Below are positions 63,124 through 63,804 of a stretch of DNA of 63,804 nt, piece by piece. Both the position numbers and the translations under genes were made by a program. Within the stretch, counting starts at the first letter, position 1, and every line of letters starts with the position of its first letter. Source of the DNA: Gammaproteobacteria bacterium 50_400_T64 (GTDB lineage Bacteria; Pseudomonadota; Gammaproteobacteria; Pseudomonadales; Porticoccaceae); NCBI GenBank assembly GCA_002162755.1, contig MAAS01000003.1:1-63804 (forward strand), written 5' to 3'. The notes below the pieces were generated by a model that ran no database searches, was not told where the DNA came from, and saw only the letters and a list, made by a program, of their open reading frames with translations.

Positions 63124-63804
63124 ATGTCCTATTCATCAGACATCGACGCAGCTGCTAGCTTGATCAAAGAGCAAGGCAGTGCATGGAACGCCATCAGCCC
63201 CGAGTATGTTGCTCGTATGCGCGCCCAGAACCGCTTCCAAACTGGCATCGACATCGCCAAGTACACTGCCGCCATCATGCGTAAAGATATGGCCGAGTAC
63301 GACGCTGACTCCTCTAGCTACACGCAGTCTTTGGGTTGCTGGCACGGTTTTATCGGCCAACAGAAAATGATCGCCATCAAGAAGCACCTGCAGACGACTA
63401 ACAAACGCTACCTCTACCTTTCAGGTTGGATGGTTGCTGCTCTGCGTTCTGACTTCGGCCCATTGCCCGATCAGTCTATGCACGAGAAAACGTCGGTTTC
63501 TGCATTGATTGCAGAGCTCTACACTTTCTTGCGCCAAGCTGATGCCCGCGAGCTCGGTGGTTTGTTCCGCGAACTCGACGCTGCCCGCGAAGCTGGCGAT
63601 GCCGCTGCTGAAGCCGCTGTTCAGTCTAAAATCGACAACCACGAAACACATGTTGTACCGATTATTGCTGACATCGACGCCGGTTTCGGTAACGAAGAAG
63701 CCACTTACCTGCTGGCCAAGCAAATGATTGAAGCCGGTGCTTGCTGCATCCAGCTTGAGAATCAGGTATCTGACGCCAAGCAATGTGGCCACCAGGACGG
63801 TAAA
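63124..63804 (+). CDS. aceA: isocitrate lyase (partial, C-terminal part off the right edge)
   Basis: Cleaves isocitrate to glyoxylate and succinate. 227 residues are in the window and the frame stays open to the edge. The start MSYSSDIDAAASLIKEQ follows GGAG. Blocks AWNAISPEYVARMRAQNRFQ, YLYLSGWMVAALRSDFG, VVPIIADIDAGFGNEEATYL, GACCIQLENQVSDAKQCGHQ are those of the long, about 530-residue Pseudomonas-type isocitrate lyase; the catalytic Cys lies in KQCGHQDGK. The partner malate synthase is glcB at 13382-15553. Both are transcribed away from any shared regulator. Confidence 0.97.
   Translation, partial: MSYSSDIDAAASLIKEQGSAWNAISPEYVARMRAQNRFQTGIDIAKYTAAIMRKDMAEYDADSSSYTQSLGCWHGFIGQQKMIAIKKHLQTTNKRYLYLSGWMVAALRSDFGPLPDQSMHEKTSVSALIAELYTFLRQADARELGGLFRELDAAREAGDAAAEAAVQSKIDNHETHVVPIIADIDAGFGNEEATYLLAKQMIEAGACCIQLENQVSDAKQCGHQDGK

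Noticed and set aside
1..63804. CRISPR array, prophage, integrase or insertion sequence
   Set aside because: No regularly spaced repeats, no transposase- or integrase-like reading frame, and gene order looks like ordinary chromosome.

Overview
This window looks like chromosomal DNA of a free-living, aerobic marine gammaproteobacterium. It carries the infC/thrS pair, an efp-epmA-epmB set, prmB-aroC, tesA/ybbA-ybbP, a FimX-like protein, DUF2058 and ArfB. It also carries accessory catabolic genes typical of marine Cellvibrionales-like lineages (Baeyer-Villiger monooxygenase, alkyl sulfatase, ACAD10-like kinases); that placement is inference from gene content only. I found no phage, transposase, CRISPR array or rRNA. 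One tRNA, tRNA-Val(GAC), is present. Both window edges cut a gene: infC at the left and isocitrate lyase at the right.

Layout. 1-2.5 kb: infC with an ATT start, thrS and tRNA-Val, all on the minus strand. 2.7-8.1 kb: a tyrosine-phosphatase-like gene, then a plus-strand run of a lipocalin-fold (CrtC/AttH-like) protein, an unrecognised 188-aa protein and two tandem paralogous ACAD10-like phosphotransferases. 8.1-13.3 kb: gamma-glutamyltransferase, a GNAT fusion and a TonB-dependent receptor. 13.4-17.7 kb: malate synthase G, a LysR regulator and a DUF3179 protein. 17.8-22.3 kb: comF, cysE and the EF-P beta-lysylation set. 22.4-29.9 kb: a FimX-like degenerate GGDEF/EAL protein, DUF971, a TlpA-like lipoprotein, a YihY/BrkB membrane protein, an SDR and two membrane proteins. 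30.2-33.9 kb: a rubrerythrin / Fe-S oxidoreductase / DUF3501 operon facing a decayed OxyR-like regulator, then a cold-shock protein.

34.3-38.2 kb: a two-domain VOC protein, a UbiA-family prenyltransferase, DUF2058, arfB and a RIO kinase. 38.4-44.9 kb: a Baeyer-Villiger-type monooxygenase, a 70-aa orphan, a carboxymuconolactone-decarboxylase-family protein with an enoyl-CoA hydratase, a hybrid RNase H and a YghU-type GST. 45.2-49.4 kb: two periplasmic cytochrome c'-like proteins, a methyltransferase, a nitrobindin-like barrel and an MFS transporter. 49.4-56.6 kb: aroC, prmB, folE, tesA, ybbA-ybbP and a Rieske protein. 56.8-63.8 kb: an SdsA-type alkyl sulfatase, a cation/proton antiporter, tex and the start of aceA.

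How they connect. aceA (right edge) and glcB (about 48 kb away) supply the two glyoxylate-shunt enzymes, fitting growth on C2 units from lipids. SdsA, the monooxygenase and enoyl-CoA hydratase could feed such metabolism. EpmA and EpmB modify EF-P Lys34. The rubrerythrin operon is probably for peroxide or oxygen defence and seems to have lost its neighbouring regulator. Several starts were moved inward from the longest ORF (glcB, epmB, tlpA-like, tesA, aroC, prmB, Rieske, sdsA, tex) using ribosome-binding sites, signal peptides or family alignment from memory.
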